In this document: in pieces, positions 8,087 to 16,536 of the stretch | Numbering within the stretch: the stretch's first letter is position 1 | Layout: each line of letters opens with the position of its first letter | Origin: Gammaproteobacteria bacterium | GTDB lineage: Bacteria; Pseudomonadota; Gammaproteobacteria; Chromatiales; Chromatiaceae | Reading direction: 5' to 3' | NCBI GenBank assembly: GCA_009929855.1 | Contig: RZZN01000042.1 | Span: forward strand, 1 to 33,503 | Length of the DNA stretch: 33,503 bases | Notes under the pieces: generated by a model | What the model was told of the DNA's origin: nothing | Database searches by the model: none | What the model saw: only the letters and a program-made list of their open reading frames with translations | Translations under genes and position numbers: made by a program

Positions 8087-9996
8087 CAGGTCAGGATGGG
8101 CATGGGGACATGCAGGGTCGCGGCGATGACACGCAACAGCTCGGTCTCGGTCGGATTGACGCCAGCGTGACGCGTGGTCGCCACCAGTGCGCGCAACAGG
8201 CGCTCCTTCTCGCTCATGCGCAGCGCGTCGAGCTCGACCAGCGCCTGATCGAGCCGCTCTGGCCAATCTCGCGAGCCGATGCGCGCGGGGGGCATCGGGC
8301 TCATCGCCAACACCGCAAGGCCTGCGGCGTAGGCGGAGCGCGCACTGTGCTGGTCTGGGTTGCCATGGATGGCCAGGATGATCAAGAGGTCATGCACGGC
8401 GCGCGCATGATCGCCGAGTCGCCCGTCCCCGGCGGACCGCGCGCCGGATGGGCGCATCACATCCTGGATCTGACGGCCGAGCAAACGAGCCAGCGCATAT
8501 TCGAAGACCTCGACGCGACCATCGGCATGGATCAGCCGCTCGATGAGCGCCATGAGATCGGTCAGCTCGACCTGCGGACGTCGTCTCAGTGTCGGGAAGG
8601 CGATCTCCAGGAGCGGGAGGCGCAAGTGCGTGGCCAGGGTCGAGACCCAGGGTTGTAGGAGTGTCACCCGTTGCTCGCCCGTGGCAGTCAGCGCGGTGGT
8701 GATCATGAGGAGCTGGCGCTCGCGCACCTCGGCGTCCGCGCTGAGCAGCAGCGCGCAGATGAGCTCCACGACCCAATCGGTCGAGTAGGCGGCGCGGGTC
8801 AGGACGGCTGGCAGTGATTGGGTCAGATCAGCCGCGAGACGAATCTGCTGGGTGTCCGGACGGGCGATCCCCGCGATGACGCGATCGGCGTCGAGCGCCG
8901 CGCTGGTCGGATGGGGGGCTGAGCCAAGGCTGCCGCCGTCTGGCGCCAGCATCGCCGCGACTTGCGGCGAGGGCGGTGATGCAGGTGGCGCGAGCTCCTG
9001 GCGGATGCGCTCGAGCTCACTCGGATCGAAGTTGGGCTCGATGGCGCGAATCCGCTCCACGAGTGGCGGGTGTGTGGCGAGCCAGCGCCGCGACATCCCG
9101 GACGCGAAGAGCATGTGCGCGATCTCCTGCGTCTCGCCATGCAGGGTCGAGCCGCTCGCCGATGCCCCGATCTTCTTGAGCGCTCCGGCGATCCCCGCTG
9201 GCTCGCGGGTGAACTGGACCGCCGAGGCGTCCGCCAGGAATTCGCGCTGGCGCGAGACCGAGGCTTGGATCAGGCGTCCGAAGAAGAGCCCGATATAGCC
9301 CGCCATGACCAGCGCCGCTCCGATCATGGCCACGGCCGCCGCCGCCTTGCCACGCGAGTGCCGCGCCGAGACCATGAGGCGACCGATCACCGCGAGCACC
9401 AGGATCCCGAACAGGATGCCGATCAGGCGGATGTTCAAGCGCATGTCGCCGTTGAGGATGTGCGAGAGCTCATGGGCCACGACACCCTGCAGCTCAGTCC
9501 GGCTGAGTGACTCGAGCGCGCCGCGGGTGATGGTGATGGCGGCGTCGGCGGGCGTATAGCCGGCGGCGAAGGCGTTGATGCCATCCTCCTCTTCCAGGAG
9601 ATAGACCTGAGGGACCGGAACACCCGCGGCGATGGACATCTCCTCGACGACGTTGCGCAGTCGCCGCAGCTGCGGATCGGTCGTGTCCGGCATCACCAGC
9701 ACGGCGCCGAGACTGCGCGCGATGCTCCCGCCGCCGCCGCGCAGGGTGAGCGTGCGCACCAGACTCGCGAGCACGATGACCCCGATCGTGAGCAGCGAGA
9801 CCCAGAGCAGGAGCGGCAGGTTGGCGCGGAGCGTCGCGCTCGAGAAGACGACCCCGTTGGGCTCGGGTCGCACCCCGATGGCCAGCAGCGCGAACAGGTC
9901 GATGACCGCCACGATCCCCATCACCGCCAGCGCGAACAGCAGCACCAGCAGACGCGTGCGACGCCGGGCACGGTCCTGGTGCTGGAAGAAGTTCAT
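8086..9996 (-). CDS. M48-family membrane metalloprotease (HtpX-like) with long C-terminal extension
   Basis: A 636-residue inner-membrane protein. It has two hydrophobic segments at 15-38 and 60-82. The zinc motif HELSH (175-179) lies in VVAHELSHILNGDMRLN. Two more membrane segments follow at about 190-210 and 220-242. The third zinc ligand is probably E252 in SRQREFLADASAVQ. This is the HtpX/M48B arrangement, a quality-control protease for damaged membrane proteins. HtpX itself is about 290 residues; the remaining ~320 residues form a soluble alpha-helical extension I cannot assign. It is 12 nt downstream of lemA. LemA-M48 pairs recur in bacteria and suggest a shared envelope role. Its stop overlaps the recJ start. 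Confidence 0.88.
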   Translation of the reverse strand: MNFFQHQDRARRRTRLLVLLFALAVMGIVAVIDLFALLAIGVRPEPNGVVFSSATLRANLPLLLWVSLLTIGVIVLASLVRTLTLRGGGGSIARSLGAVLVMPDTTDPQLRRLRNVVEEMSIAAGVPVPQVYLLEEEDGINAFAAGYTPADAAITITRGALESLSRTELQGVVAHELSHILNGDMRLNIRLIGILFGILVLAVIGRLMVSARHSRGKAAAAVAMIGAALVMAGYIGLFFGRLIQASVSRQREFLADASAVQFTREPAGIAGALKKIGASASGSTLHGETQEIAHMLFASGMSRRWLATHPPLVERIRAIEPNFDPSELERIRQELAPPASPPSPQVAAMLAPDGGSLGSAPHPTSAALDADRVIAGIARPDTQQIRLAADLTQSLPAVLTRAAYSTDWVVELICALLLSADAEVRERQLLMITTALTATGEQRVTLLQPWVSTLATHLRLPLLEIAFPTLRRRPQVELTDLMALIERLIHADGRVEVFEYALARLLGRQIQDVMRPSGARSAGDGRLGDHARAVHDLLIILAIHGNPDQHSARSAYAAGLAVLAMSPMPPARIGSRDWPERLDQALVELDALRMSEKERLLRALVATTRHAGVNPTETELLRVIAATLHVPMPILT

Positions 9997-10008
9997 CCCG
10001 TGCCGCGC

Positions 10009-10590
10009 TCAGAATGAGATCCGCACGGCCTCGCGCTGGCGTGGCTCCTCGATCTCCAGGAGCTGTGCCGCCGTGAAGCCGAAACGGCTTGCGATCAAGT
10101 TGTTCGGGAAGACCTCGCGCAGGTTGTTGTAGGCCATGACCGCGTCGTTGAATGCCTGACGCGCGAAGGCGACCCGGTTCTCGGTGCTGACCAGCTCCTC
10201 CGAGAGCTGCATCATGTTCTGATTGGCCTTGAGGTCGGGGTAGGCCTCGGCGACCGCGAACAGGCGCCCGAGGGCGCCGGCCACGCCCATCTCGGCTTGG
10301 GCCAGCATCTGGATCGCGGCCGCATCGCCAGGATCGGCGGCGACCTGCTTGAGACTGCCAGCGGCGAGATTGCGGGCCTGGGTGACGGCCTCCAAGGTCT
10401 CGCGCTCATGGGCCATGTAGCGCTCGGCCACCTTGACCAGATTGGGGATGAGATCGTAGCGCCGGGTGAGCTGAACGTCGATCTGGGCAAAGGCGTTCTT
10501 GTAGAGGTTGCGGCCGGCGATCAGACGGTTGTAGATGATGACGACGAAGATGATCGCCGCTAGGATCAAGCCGAGAATGGTCCAGCCCAT
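10009..10590 (-). CDS. lemA: LemA family protein
   Basis: A 193-residue protein with a single N-terminal membrane anchor (GWTILGLILAAIIFVVIIYN) followed by a coiled, helical domain. The NAFAQIDVQLTRRYDLIPNL segment at about 37-56 is the hallmark of the LemA family, and FNDAVMAYNNLREVFPNNLI near the end is also typical. The molecular role is unsettled; LemA proteins are thought to be periplasmic or envelope-associated partners of M48 proteases, which is the gene directly downstream. The ATG at 10590 follows GGAG and places the anchor at residue 1. The 5' leader contains a direct repeat GGCGGCGCCTG at positions 10616 and 10632. Confidence 0.92.
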   Translation of the reverse strand: MGWTILGLILAAIIFVVIIYNRLIAGRNLYKNAFAQIDVQLTRRYDLIPNLVKVAERYMAHERETLEAVTQARNLAAGSLKQVAADPGDAAAIQMLAQAEMGVAGALGRLFAVAEAYPDLKANQNMMQLSEELVSTENRVAFARQAFNDAVMAYNNLREVFPNNLIASRFGFTAAQLLEIEEPRQREAVRISF

Positions 10591-10815
10591 GGTTGAATCT
10601 CCGGGGGGCGAGAGCGGCGGCGCCTGACGCTGGCGGCGCCTGCCGCGGAGTTGGTGATGCCCCACAAGGCTAGCATAATCCGATCGGGATGGTTGGGCTG
10701 GGCCGTGGCGGGGGCGTCATGTCATCGGCTGATGCGCCAGGCCGAGCGCGCCAATCCAGGCGGTCGAGAACGCCGCCCGATCCATCCGGAGATCTGGAGC
10801 CTGTCCGATGATCGG

Positions 10816-10850
10816 TCTGCGTGATCGATCTGCGTGAGGTGTCTGCGTGA
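10816..10850 (+). repeat. Three 13-nt-spaced direct repeats upstream of the hydrolase gene
   Basis: The 9-mer TCTGCGTGA occurs three times, at 10816, 10829 and 10842, with an exact 13-nt period. The array ends 26 nt before the hydrolase start codon, in the 286-nt region between divergent lemA and the hydrolase. It may be an iterated regulator site or a recent tandem duplication. Confidence 0.6.
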
Positions 10851-10876
10851 GATCTGGGGCGAGTGTGGAGAATGGC

Positions 10877-11704
10877 ATGGCACGTATCAAGCTGGAGTTT
10901 CCTAACGCCGAAGGTCAGTTGCTGGCGGGCGCGCTCGAGATCCCGCCCAAAGGGGTGTCGACGGTCCGTTACGCGCTCTTCGCGCACTGTTTCACCTGTG
11001 GCAAGGACATCGCCGCGGCGACCCGCATCAGCCGGGCGCTGGCCGCGCGAGGAATCGCCGTGCTGCGCTTCGATTTCACCGGGCTCGGCAACAGTGACGG
11101 TGATTTCGCCAACACTAACTTTTCATCCAATGTGTCCGATCTGTTGGCGGCAGCGCACAAGCTGGAGCAGGACGGTCAGACTCCGACACTCCTCATCGGG
11201 CACAGCCTGGGGGGCGCGGCGGTGTTGGCCGCGGCCGACCGGCTGCCCAAGGTCGTGGCGGTGGTGACCATCGGTGCCCCGGCGACCGCCGCGCATCTGC
11301 GTCATCTCTTCAGTGACAAGCGCCATGAGCTGGACACGACTGGCGCGGCCGAGGTGCGGATCGGACAGCGGCGTTTTCACATCCGTCGTCAGTTCCTCGA
11401 TGACCTGGATCAGCATGCCTCACCGGATCACATCCGCCGGCTCGGTCGCGCACTCTTGGTCTTTCACTCCCCGCTCGATCGCATCGTCTCGATCGAGGAG
11501 GCGGGAAAGATCTATCAAGCGGCGCGTCATCCCAAGAGCTTCATCTCACTCGATCAGGCCGACCATCTGCTCACGCGTCGCGAGGATGCGGAGTATGTCG
11601 CCGAGATCCTGGTCGCCTGGGCCAGCCGCTATCTTGGACTGGGCCTGCATGCCAGTCGCTCGGCGCGGGCCAGCTCCATTGAAGCGCGTGACATCCGGGG
11701 TTAG
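10877..11704 (+). CDS. Alpha/beta hydrolase, stand-alone relative of the hydrolase half of OsmC fusions
   Basis: A 275-residue soluble alpha/beta-hydrolase. The nucleophile elbow GHSLGG places Ser110. Candidate acid and histidine are in [12 protein letters not shown] and DQADHLLT near the C terminus. The segments [13 protein letters not shown] and [16 protein letters not shown] resemble the N-terminal hydrolase domain of bifunctional hydrolase-OsmC proteins. Here the protein ends after the hydrolase domain and no OsmC partner is adjacent. The ATG at 10877 is chosen because the protein aligns from [10 protein letters not shown]. An earlier in-frame start at 10847 would add 10 residues and run into the tandem repeats. 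Substrate unknown; a small ester or thioester is plausible. Confidence 0.8.
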   Translation: MARIKLEFPNAEGQLLAGALEIPPKGVSTVRYALFAHCFTCGKDIAAATRISRALAARGIAVLRFDFTGLGNSDGDFANTNFSSNVSDLLAAAHKLEQDGQTPTLLIGHSLGGAAVLAAADRLPKVVAVVTIGAPATAAHLRHLFSDKRHELDTTGAAEVRIGQRRFHIRRQFLDDLDQHASPDHIRRLGRALLVFHSPLDRIVSIEEAGKIYQAARHPKSFISLDQADHLLTRREDAEYVAEILVAWASRYLGLGLHASRSARASSIEARDIRG

Positions 11705-11912
11705 CATCCTCACCCTTGTGCAGCCTGGGGTGCCGCGCGGTTTTCGGGGCATCCGGATTGGCTGGTGACGAGTCAGCGGTCGTGAAACGGCGCGGTGCGT
11801 TCTCATGGTGGTCGGGGCAGCACCGATCCCCATCTGGCACGATCGGAATGGTTCCGGCGATCGGCCTGGCTTGGTGGTCGTGTTCCTTTTTTCATTTTGG
11901 AGTCCGGCACTG

Positions 11913-12440
11913 ATGAAACGCATCGAGCTCTTCTTGGAGTGGTTGATCTTCAGCAGCCGCTGGCTGCTTGCCCCCTTCTATCTCGGTCTGGTCCTGGCGA
12001 TCGCCTTGCTGTTGGTCAAGTTCGTCAAGGAATTGATCCACTTCGTCCCACTCGTCTTCACCGCGCAGGGCAGTGATGTGATCATCGGTCTGCTGTCGCT
12101 GATCGATGTGGTGATGATCGCGAACCTGGTGCTCATCATCGTCTTGGCTGGCTACGAGAATTTCGTCTCACGGATCGAGACCGGTAGTCACGAGGATTGG
12201 CCCGGTTGGATGGGCCATGTCGGCTTCGCCGAGCTGAAGATGAAGCTGATCGGCTCGATCGTCGCGATCTCGGGGATCGAGCTGCTGAAGGCGTTCATGT
12301 ACGTGGAGAGTCTGACCAACGAGCAGCTGGCATGGAAGGTCGGGATCCACATGACCTTCGTGATCTCGGGGGTCCTGTTCGCGGTGATGGATCGTATCGC
12401 GGCCGGCAAGGCGACGGATCATGGCGAGGGCAAGCATTGA
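11913..12440 (+). CDS. YqhA/UPF0114 family inner-membrane protein
   Basis: A 175-residue integral membrane protein of the UPF0114 (TIGR00645, E. coli YqhA) family with about four membrane segments, beginning with MKRIELFLEWLIFSSRW. The central NLVLIIVLAGYENFVSRIE and the later KLIGSIVAISGIELLKAFM segments are typical of the family. Function is unknown. The ATG at 11913 is preceded by GGAG at about 10 nt; an upstream in-frame start at 11805 adds residues without family character. The 208-nt gap to the hydrolase suggests its own promoter. Confidence 0.88.
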   Translation: MKRIELFLEWLIFSSRWLLAPFYLGLVLAIALLLVKFVKELIHFVPLVFTAQGSDVIIGLLSLIDVVMIANLVLIIVLAGYENFVSRIETGSHEDWPGWMGHVGFAELKMKLIGSIVAISGIELLKAFMYVESLTNEQLAWKVGIHMTFVISGVLFAVMDRIAAGKATDHGEGKH

Positions 12441-12582
12441 CTCGGCGTCCCTGACACAGCCTCGATGGATGCTCGCCGCGCGTGCGATCGATGGGGCGGG
12501 GTTGGGGCGCCGGACTGCAACCAGATCATTGCTCCATGGATCGGCGCGAGCGGCCAGAAACCGAAAACCAACGTGTGTCGAG

Positions 12583-12588
12583 TATAAT
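12583..12588 (+). promoter_or_regulatory. Possible -10 element for ubiT
   Basis: A perfect TATAAT lies 34 nt upstream of the chosen ubiT start codon in an otherwise GC-rich region, giving a short leader. No good -35 hexamer is seen at 16-18 nt, so an activator would be needed if it is real. Confidence 0.3.
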
Positions 12589-12621
12589 TGGCCGATCTTG
12601 ATCTCCATCCTCATCGAGCCC

Positions 12622-13107
12622 ATGCCCATGTCCAGTCTGCCGAAAATTCTCACCCCACTGACCTTGCCCTTGCGTCTGATGCCAAGCATCGTCCATAGCC
12701 AGGCCCTTGCCGTACTCTTGAACCGTGTCATGCAAGAGGCGTTGGCCGAGGGCGAGCTGGATTTCCTGGTCGGGCGGAGGGTCGGCATCGATATCGAGGA
12801 TCTGGGCGTGCGTTACCGGCTCGGCCTGAGCAATGGACGCATCCGCGGCTATGACGACGGGGCGCGGCCGGATGCGACCATCGCCGGGACTGCCCATGAA
12901 TTCCTCTTGCTCGCGGCACGACGCGAGGATGCCGACACACTCTTCTTCCAGCGCCGACTCAAGATGTCGGGCGACACCGAGCTTGGGCTCTATCTGAAGA
13001 ACTTTCTCGATGCATTCGAGCCCCCGGCGCGCTGGGCACCGCTCACCCGCGCGCTCGATCGTCTCGCGGGGATGCGTTTGCCAGGGCAGGGGGGACGCCG
13101 GAGTTAG
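12622..13107 (+). CDS. ubiT: Ubiquinone biosynthesis accessory factor UbiT (SCP2 domain)
   Basis: A 161-residue SCP2-type lipid-binding protein. LNRVMQEALAEGELDFLVGRR, the YRLGLSNGRIRGYDDGARPD region, and FFQRRLKMSGDTELGLYLKN near the C terminus match UbiT (YhbT). In E. coli UbiT binds isoprenoid quinone intermediates and is needed with UbiU and UbiV for oxygen-independent ubiquinone synthesis. The assignment is strengthened by ubiV and ubiU nearby, convergent with this gene. Two ATGs (12622 and 12628) are possible and neither has a strong ribosome site. The open frame extends upstream without homology. Confidence 0.88.
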   Translation: MPMSSLPKILTPLTLPLRLMPSIVHSQALAVLLNRVMQEALAEGELDFLVGRRVGIDIEDLGVRYRLGLSNGRIRGYDDGARPDATIAGTAHEFLLLAARREDADTLFFQRRLKMSGDTELGLYLKNFLDAFEPPARWAPLTRALDRLAGMRLPGQGGRRS

Positions 13108-13136
13108 GCGATGCCCGGGAACGGGTCGACCCGCGC

Positions 13137-13158
13137 CGGGGCGGATTGATTCGCCCCG
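13137..13158. terminator. Hairpin downstream of ubiT
   Basis: CGGGGCG (13137-13143) pairs with CGCCCCG (13152-13158) around an 8-nt loop, 30 nt after the ubiT stop. There is no U-run, so this is a possible transcript end only. Confidence 0.35.
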
Positions 13159-13321
13159 AGTGGGCTTCTGGGCATGTGCAGTGCGGAGTCTGAGGTCCGA
13201 AAATCGTCTCGACCGGGGTCAGGCTGGGCGCACGCCCAGACCGCCTGACCGGCTCGCGTGCCGCGGTGGCGGTTGACGAGGGCGAGCGATCCGCGTCCGT
13301 CTTGGCGTCGCTCTGGACACG

Positions 13322-13342
13322 CCGCGCGCTGAGGACGCGCGG
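13322..13342. terminator. Hairpin downstream of ubiV
   Basis: CCGCGCG (13322-13328) pairs with CGCGCGG (13336-13342) around a 7-nt loop, 20 nt past the ubiV stop on the minus strand. Together with the ubiT-side hairpin it separates the two convergent units. No U-tract is present. Confidence 0.35.
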
Positions 13343-13361
13343 CGGTGCCCGATGCGTCATG

Positions 13362-14297
13362 CTAGATCGCGCGCACCGCTGGACTGCTGGCGATGCCGGC
13401 CTGGCCGGTCCAGTAGCCGTCGCAGAGACCCGAGGGGCTGAGGTCGCGCAGTCGGTTGACCGCCTCGGTCGTGCTCAGCTCACCCGTGAGACAGGCGGCG
13501 AAGATCCCGATGACCTCGGCGGTGCCGCGTGACTGCGGGCTGATGCGCAGCAGATCCACCCCGAGTCGGGTGACCTCGTCGAGCACGGGCAGCAGGTTGT
13601 GGGCGCCGGCGGACTGGGTCTGGATGCCGTTGAGCGCAAGGAATGGCTCCCCGTCCTGGGTGGCGACGAGCAATCCGTCCGGATAGTCCAGACAGCAGAA
13701 CTGACAGTCGTCCTTGGGCAGATTGCGGTTATAGGCGGTGAAGCAGCGCGCTGAGTAGGCGAGTGGCAGGCGCCCATAGGCGAAGAGCTCGCACTCGACG
13801 CCAGGCGGACGCGTGGCAAGCAGGCCGGTGGCGGTCTCGCGGCCGAGCTCCACGGGCAGCACCCAGCGCTTGAGTCCGCGCGCGGCCAGGAAGGCCAGGG
13901 TGCGCTGGTTGTAGAGATTGATCGAATGTCCGGCAACGAATGGGCGGCCCTCGAGGAATTCCAACCCGGCCAGGTCGTTGGCCTCGATCATGAACCGTTC
14001 GTCGGCGCAGATGCGTTGCAGTGTCTTGAGCTCGCCGTCGGATTCGATCAACGCCAGGGTCGAGATGACCGCCTCCTTCCCAGCCGCGCTCACCCGCTCG
14101 GCCAGCTCCCAGTAATCCTCCGGACGCAGCAGGCGCCGTTTCGAGCAAACGGTCTCGCCGAGATAGATGACCTCGACCGGGGTTTCGAGCATCTGCGCGT
14201 AGAAGTCGAGTACCTGCTCGCGCGGCCAGTGATAGAGGATGGGACCGAGTGAGAGACGGGGTCGGGATGGCTCAGTATGCATGGGATTCGTGCTCAT
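13362..14297 (-). CDS. ubiV: Oxygen-independent ubiquinone hydroxylation factor UbiV (U32 peptidase family)
   Basis: A 311-residue member of the U32 peptidase family. It matches E. coli UbiV in GETVCSKRR, FVAGHSINLYNQRTL, LPLAYSARCFTAYNR and DCQFCCLDYPDG. The four cysteines expected to hold the 4Fe-4S cluster are C51, C185, C198 and C202; the spacing of the last three (13 and 4) equals that of E. coli C180, C193 and C197. With UbiU it forms a heterodimer that hydroxylates the ubiquinone ring using prephenate rather than oxygen. I place the start at ATG 14297; ATG 14282 or upstream ATG 14354 are alternatives. It lies 195 nt downstream of ubiU on the same strand. Confidence 0.93.
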   Translation of the reverse strand: MSTNPMHTEPSRPRLSLGPILYHWPREQVLDFYAQMLETPVEVIYLGETVCSKRRLLRPEDYWELAERVSAAGKEAVISTLALIESDGELKTLQRICADERFMIEANDLAGLEFLEGRPFVAGHSINLYNQRTLAFLAARGLKRWVLPVELGRETATGLLATRPPGVECELFAYGRLPLAYSARCFTAYNRNLPKDDCQFCCLDYPDGLLVATQDGEPFLALNGIQTQSAGAHNLLPVLDEVTRLGVDLLRISPQSRGTAEVIGIFAACLTGELSTTEAVNRLRDLSPSGLCDGYWTGQAGIASSPAVRAI

Positions 14298-14492
14298 CAG
14301 CGTCGAGACCCGATGGGGTCTGGCGAGGGGCTGCCCCGGCGGCGCGTCGATCATCGCGCCGCGAGGCGTGCATGAGGGTTGTCGTGTATTGGCTCAATGG
14401 GCCTCGGACCTTGGATCCCATCCGCGGCAGGCGCTCGGGTGGGTGATCGCCGCGCTCCGCGCGGTGCACGTGGTGCTCGCGCGAGCGGTGTC

Positions 14493-15488
14493 TCAATGCC
14501 AGGGTCGATGGTAGGGCCCCAGGGTCGTCTGTGCCCCCTCGGACACGCCAGCGAGTGTTTGATGCCAGTCTTCCTTGGCGCGGAAGCCGTGCGGATTGCG
14601 CTTGACCGCGTCGATTGCCTCGCGCCAGACCTTGGTGACCTGGGCGACGTAACGGGTGCTGCGCTGACGCCCCTCCAATTTGATGGCGGTGACCCCGGCG
14701 GCCAGGATGTCGGGCAGGATGTCGAGCGTGTTGAGACTGGTCGGCGACTCGATGGCGTGGCGGATGTCGCCCTCGACCTGATAGCGGCCCTTGCAGAGTG
14801 TGGGATAGCCAGCCGGCTCACCGTGACCGCGGCGCTCGATGAGCACGCCGCCGAGGCGGGTCTCCTGACCTTGCGGGGTGTCGCGCCATTCGACATGGGC
14901 CGCCGGTGAGCAGGCGCCGAAGGTATTGGGCGATTGACCGCTCGCATAGGAGGACAGCAGACAACGCCCCTCGACCATGACGCAGAGACTGCCGAAACCG
15001 AAGATTTCGACCGGAACCTGGACCTTGTCGATGAGCTGCGCGACCTGGGCGAGCGACAGCACACGCGGCACCACCACCCGGCGGATCCCGAAGTGACGCT
15101 GCATGAAGCCGATCGCGGCCGGATTGGTCGCCGAGCCCTGGACCGAGAGGTGCAGATTGAGGCTGGGATGACGCTCGGCGGCATAGTCGAGCACGCCCAT
15201 GTCGGCCAGGATCAGCGCGTCGACACCGAGATCGGCGGCGCGATCGACGGCCGAGGTCCAACGTGTCCAGCCGTCGGGCTGGGCATAGGTGTTGACCGCG
15301 ACGAAGACCTTGACGCGACGGTCGTGGGCGTATCTGAGGCCCTCCCGGATCTGTTTCTCGCCGAAATTCAGTCCGGCGAAATGACGTGCGTTGGTCTCAT
15401 CACGAAATCCCAGATAAACCGCATCGGCACCATTGTCGACGGCGGCCTTGAGCGATGGCAGATTGCCGGCAGGACAGACGAGTTCCAT
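14493..15488 (-). CDS. ubiU: Oxygen-independent ubiquinone hydroxylation factor UbiU (U32 peptidase family)
   Basis: A 331-residue U32-family protein starting MELVCPAGNLPSLKAAVDNG, nearly identical in its opening to E. coli UbiU. The cluster cysteines are C169, C176, C193 and C232, exactly the numbering of the E. coli 4Fe-4S ligands. IEGRQRS-like LEGRQRSTRYVAQVTKVWR closes the conserved region. It acts with UbiV in anaerobic quinone-ring hydroxylation in the cytosol. It starts 24 nt after the stop of yhcC, so the two are almost certainly co-transcribed. In a purple sulfur bacterium living without oxygen this route would be the main ubiquinone pathway. Confidence 0.95.
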   Translation of the reverse strand: MELVCPAGNLPSLKAAVDNGADAVYLGFRDETNARHFAGLNFGEKQIREGLRYAHDRRVKVFVAVNTYAQPDGWTRWTSAVDRAADLGVDALILADMGVLDYAAERHPSLNLHLSVQGSATNPAAIGFMQRHFGIRRVVVPRVLSLAQVAQLIDKVQVPVEIFGFGSLCVMVEGRCLLSSYASGQSPNTFGACSPAAHVEWRDTPQGQETRLGGVLIERRGHGEPAGYPTLCKGRYQVEGDIRHAIESPTSLNTLDILPDILAAGVTAIKLEGRQRSTRYVAQVTKVWREAIDAVKRNPHGFRAKEDWHQTLAGVSEGAQTTLGPYHRPWH

Positions 15489-15512
15489 ATCGAGAATAGG
15501 CTCCGCCCGGAT

Positions 15513-16487
15513 TCAGGCTGTGCTGGCGAGTTGATGAAGGGCCGAGTGGACGGCCTGGTCACCCTGACGGGTGCCGCGGCGATGGAGCTCGGCCTCGATG
15601 GCGTTCAGGACTGCCCATTTGCGCCCGCACCACTGCGGGGCGAGTAGGACATCGGCAGCGGCAGTCCCGGTAAGACGATGATAGGTGACCTCGGGTGGGG
15701 TCCGCTCGATCATGTCGGCACAGATGCCGACATACTCCGCGAGCTCGAGCGGGGTGTACTCACCGCGCCGCCAGTCGATGGCCAGCCGGGTGTGGCGGAC
15801 CACATGCAGCGGGTGCAGCTTGAGTCCAGCGACCCCGAGCTCCAACACCCGGTCGAGACTGTGCAGCGCGGCCGCGTGCCCCTCGCCCGGCAGGCCGACG
15901 ATCAGATGCGCGCAGACCGGGATGCCGCGTCGCTGGGCGGCCGCGACGGCGGTGCGGAAATCGGCGAAATCGTGTCCGCGATTGACGCGCGCCAAGGTCC
16001 GGTCATCGGCCGACTGGAGTCCGAGCTCGAGCCAGATCTCCTTGCCCCGAGCGCGGTAGCGGGCGAGTAGATCGAGCACCGCCTCCGGGACGCAGTCGGG
16101 ACGGGTCCCGACCGAGAGACCGATCACGTCCGGATGGACGAGCGCGGTGTCATAGCGCTCGCGCAGTCGTTCGATCGGATCATAGGTGTTGGTGTAGGCC
16201 TGGAAATAGGCCATGAAGCGGCGCGCGCCCGTGCGCTTGGCCAAGACCGCGCGTCCGGCATCGAGCTGTTCGGAGATGGTCGGCGGATCCTTGGCGTTGG
16301 GGCTGAAGGAGACATTGTTGCAGAAGGTGCATCCGCCCACGCCCTTGACTCCGTCGCGGTTCGGACAGGTGAAACCCGCATGGAGCGCGAGCTTGTGCAC
16401 CCGCTGACCATAACGCTCCAGCAGATACTGGCCGAAGGTGTTAACACGTGCGCTCAGCGTGCGCTGCTGGTTCGCGGGAGAGGGCAT
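15513..16487 (-). CDS. TIGR01212-family radical SAM protein (YhcC)
   Basis: A 324-residue radical SAM enzyme of the YhcC/TIGR01212 family. The iron-sulfur cysteines are C41, C53 and C56, in FTCPNRDGVKG...GGCTFCNN, giving the long C-X11-C-X2-C spacing of this family. GARRFMAYFQAYTNTY, IWLELGLQSADDRTL and ICAHLIVGLPGE-like CAHLIVGLPGEGH are also family signatures. The substrate is not established. The ATG at 16487 begins MPSPANQQ; a TTG at 16511 would add 8 residues. It is the first gene of a unit with ubiU and ubiV, and an FNR/Anr-type palindrome lies 36 nt upstream of the ATG. Confidence 0.88.
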   Translation of the reverse strand: MPSPANQQRTLSARVNTFGQYLLERYGQRVHKLALHAGFTCPNRDGVKGVGGCTFCNNVSFSPNAKDPPTISEQLDAGRAVLAKRTGARRFMAYFQAYTNTYDPIERLRERYDTALVHPDVIGLSVGTRPDCVPEAVLDLLARYRARGKEIWLELGLQSADDRTLARVNRGHDFADFRTAVAAAQRRGIPVCAHLIVGLPGEGHAAALHSLDRVLELGVAGLKLHPLHVVRHTRLAIDWRRGEYTPLELAEYVGICADMIERTPPEVTYHRLTGTAAADVLLAPQWCGRKWAVLNAIEAELHRRGTRQGDQAVHSALHQLASTA

Positions 16488-16522
16488 TCGCGATCGTTTA
16501 CCTGGGATCAATTGATCGTGGC

Positions 16523-16536
16523 TTGACCTGAGTCAA
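16523..16536. promoter_or_regulatory. FNR/Anr-type binding site
   Basis: TTGACCTGAGTCAA is a perfect palindrome in its two arms (TTGAC-N4-GTCAA) and matches the FNR/Anr consensus TTGAT-N4-ATCAA at 8 of 10 arm positions. It lies between divergent yhcC-ubiU-ubiV and the DUF3683 oxidoreductase. For the minus strand, a site centred at -41.5 would put the transcription start at about 16488, next to the yhcC ATG, with TAAACG as a weak -10. A start further downstream, or control of the plus-strand gene, is also possible. FNR control of ubiUV is known in E. coli. Confidence 0.6.

Noticed and set aside
12598-12611. TTGAT-N4-ATCCT resembling an FNR site just before ubiT
   Set aside because: Only the left arm matches, and it would lie between the presumed -10 element and the start codon. 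Too weak to call.
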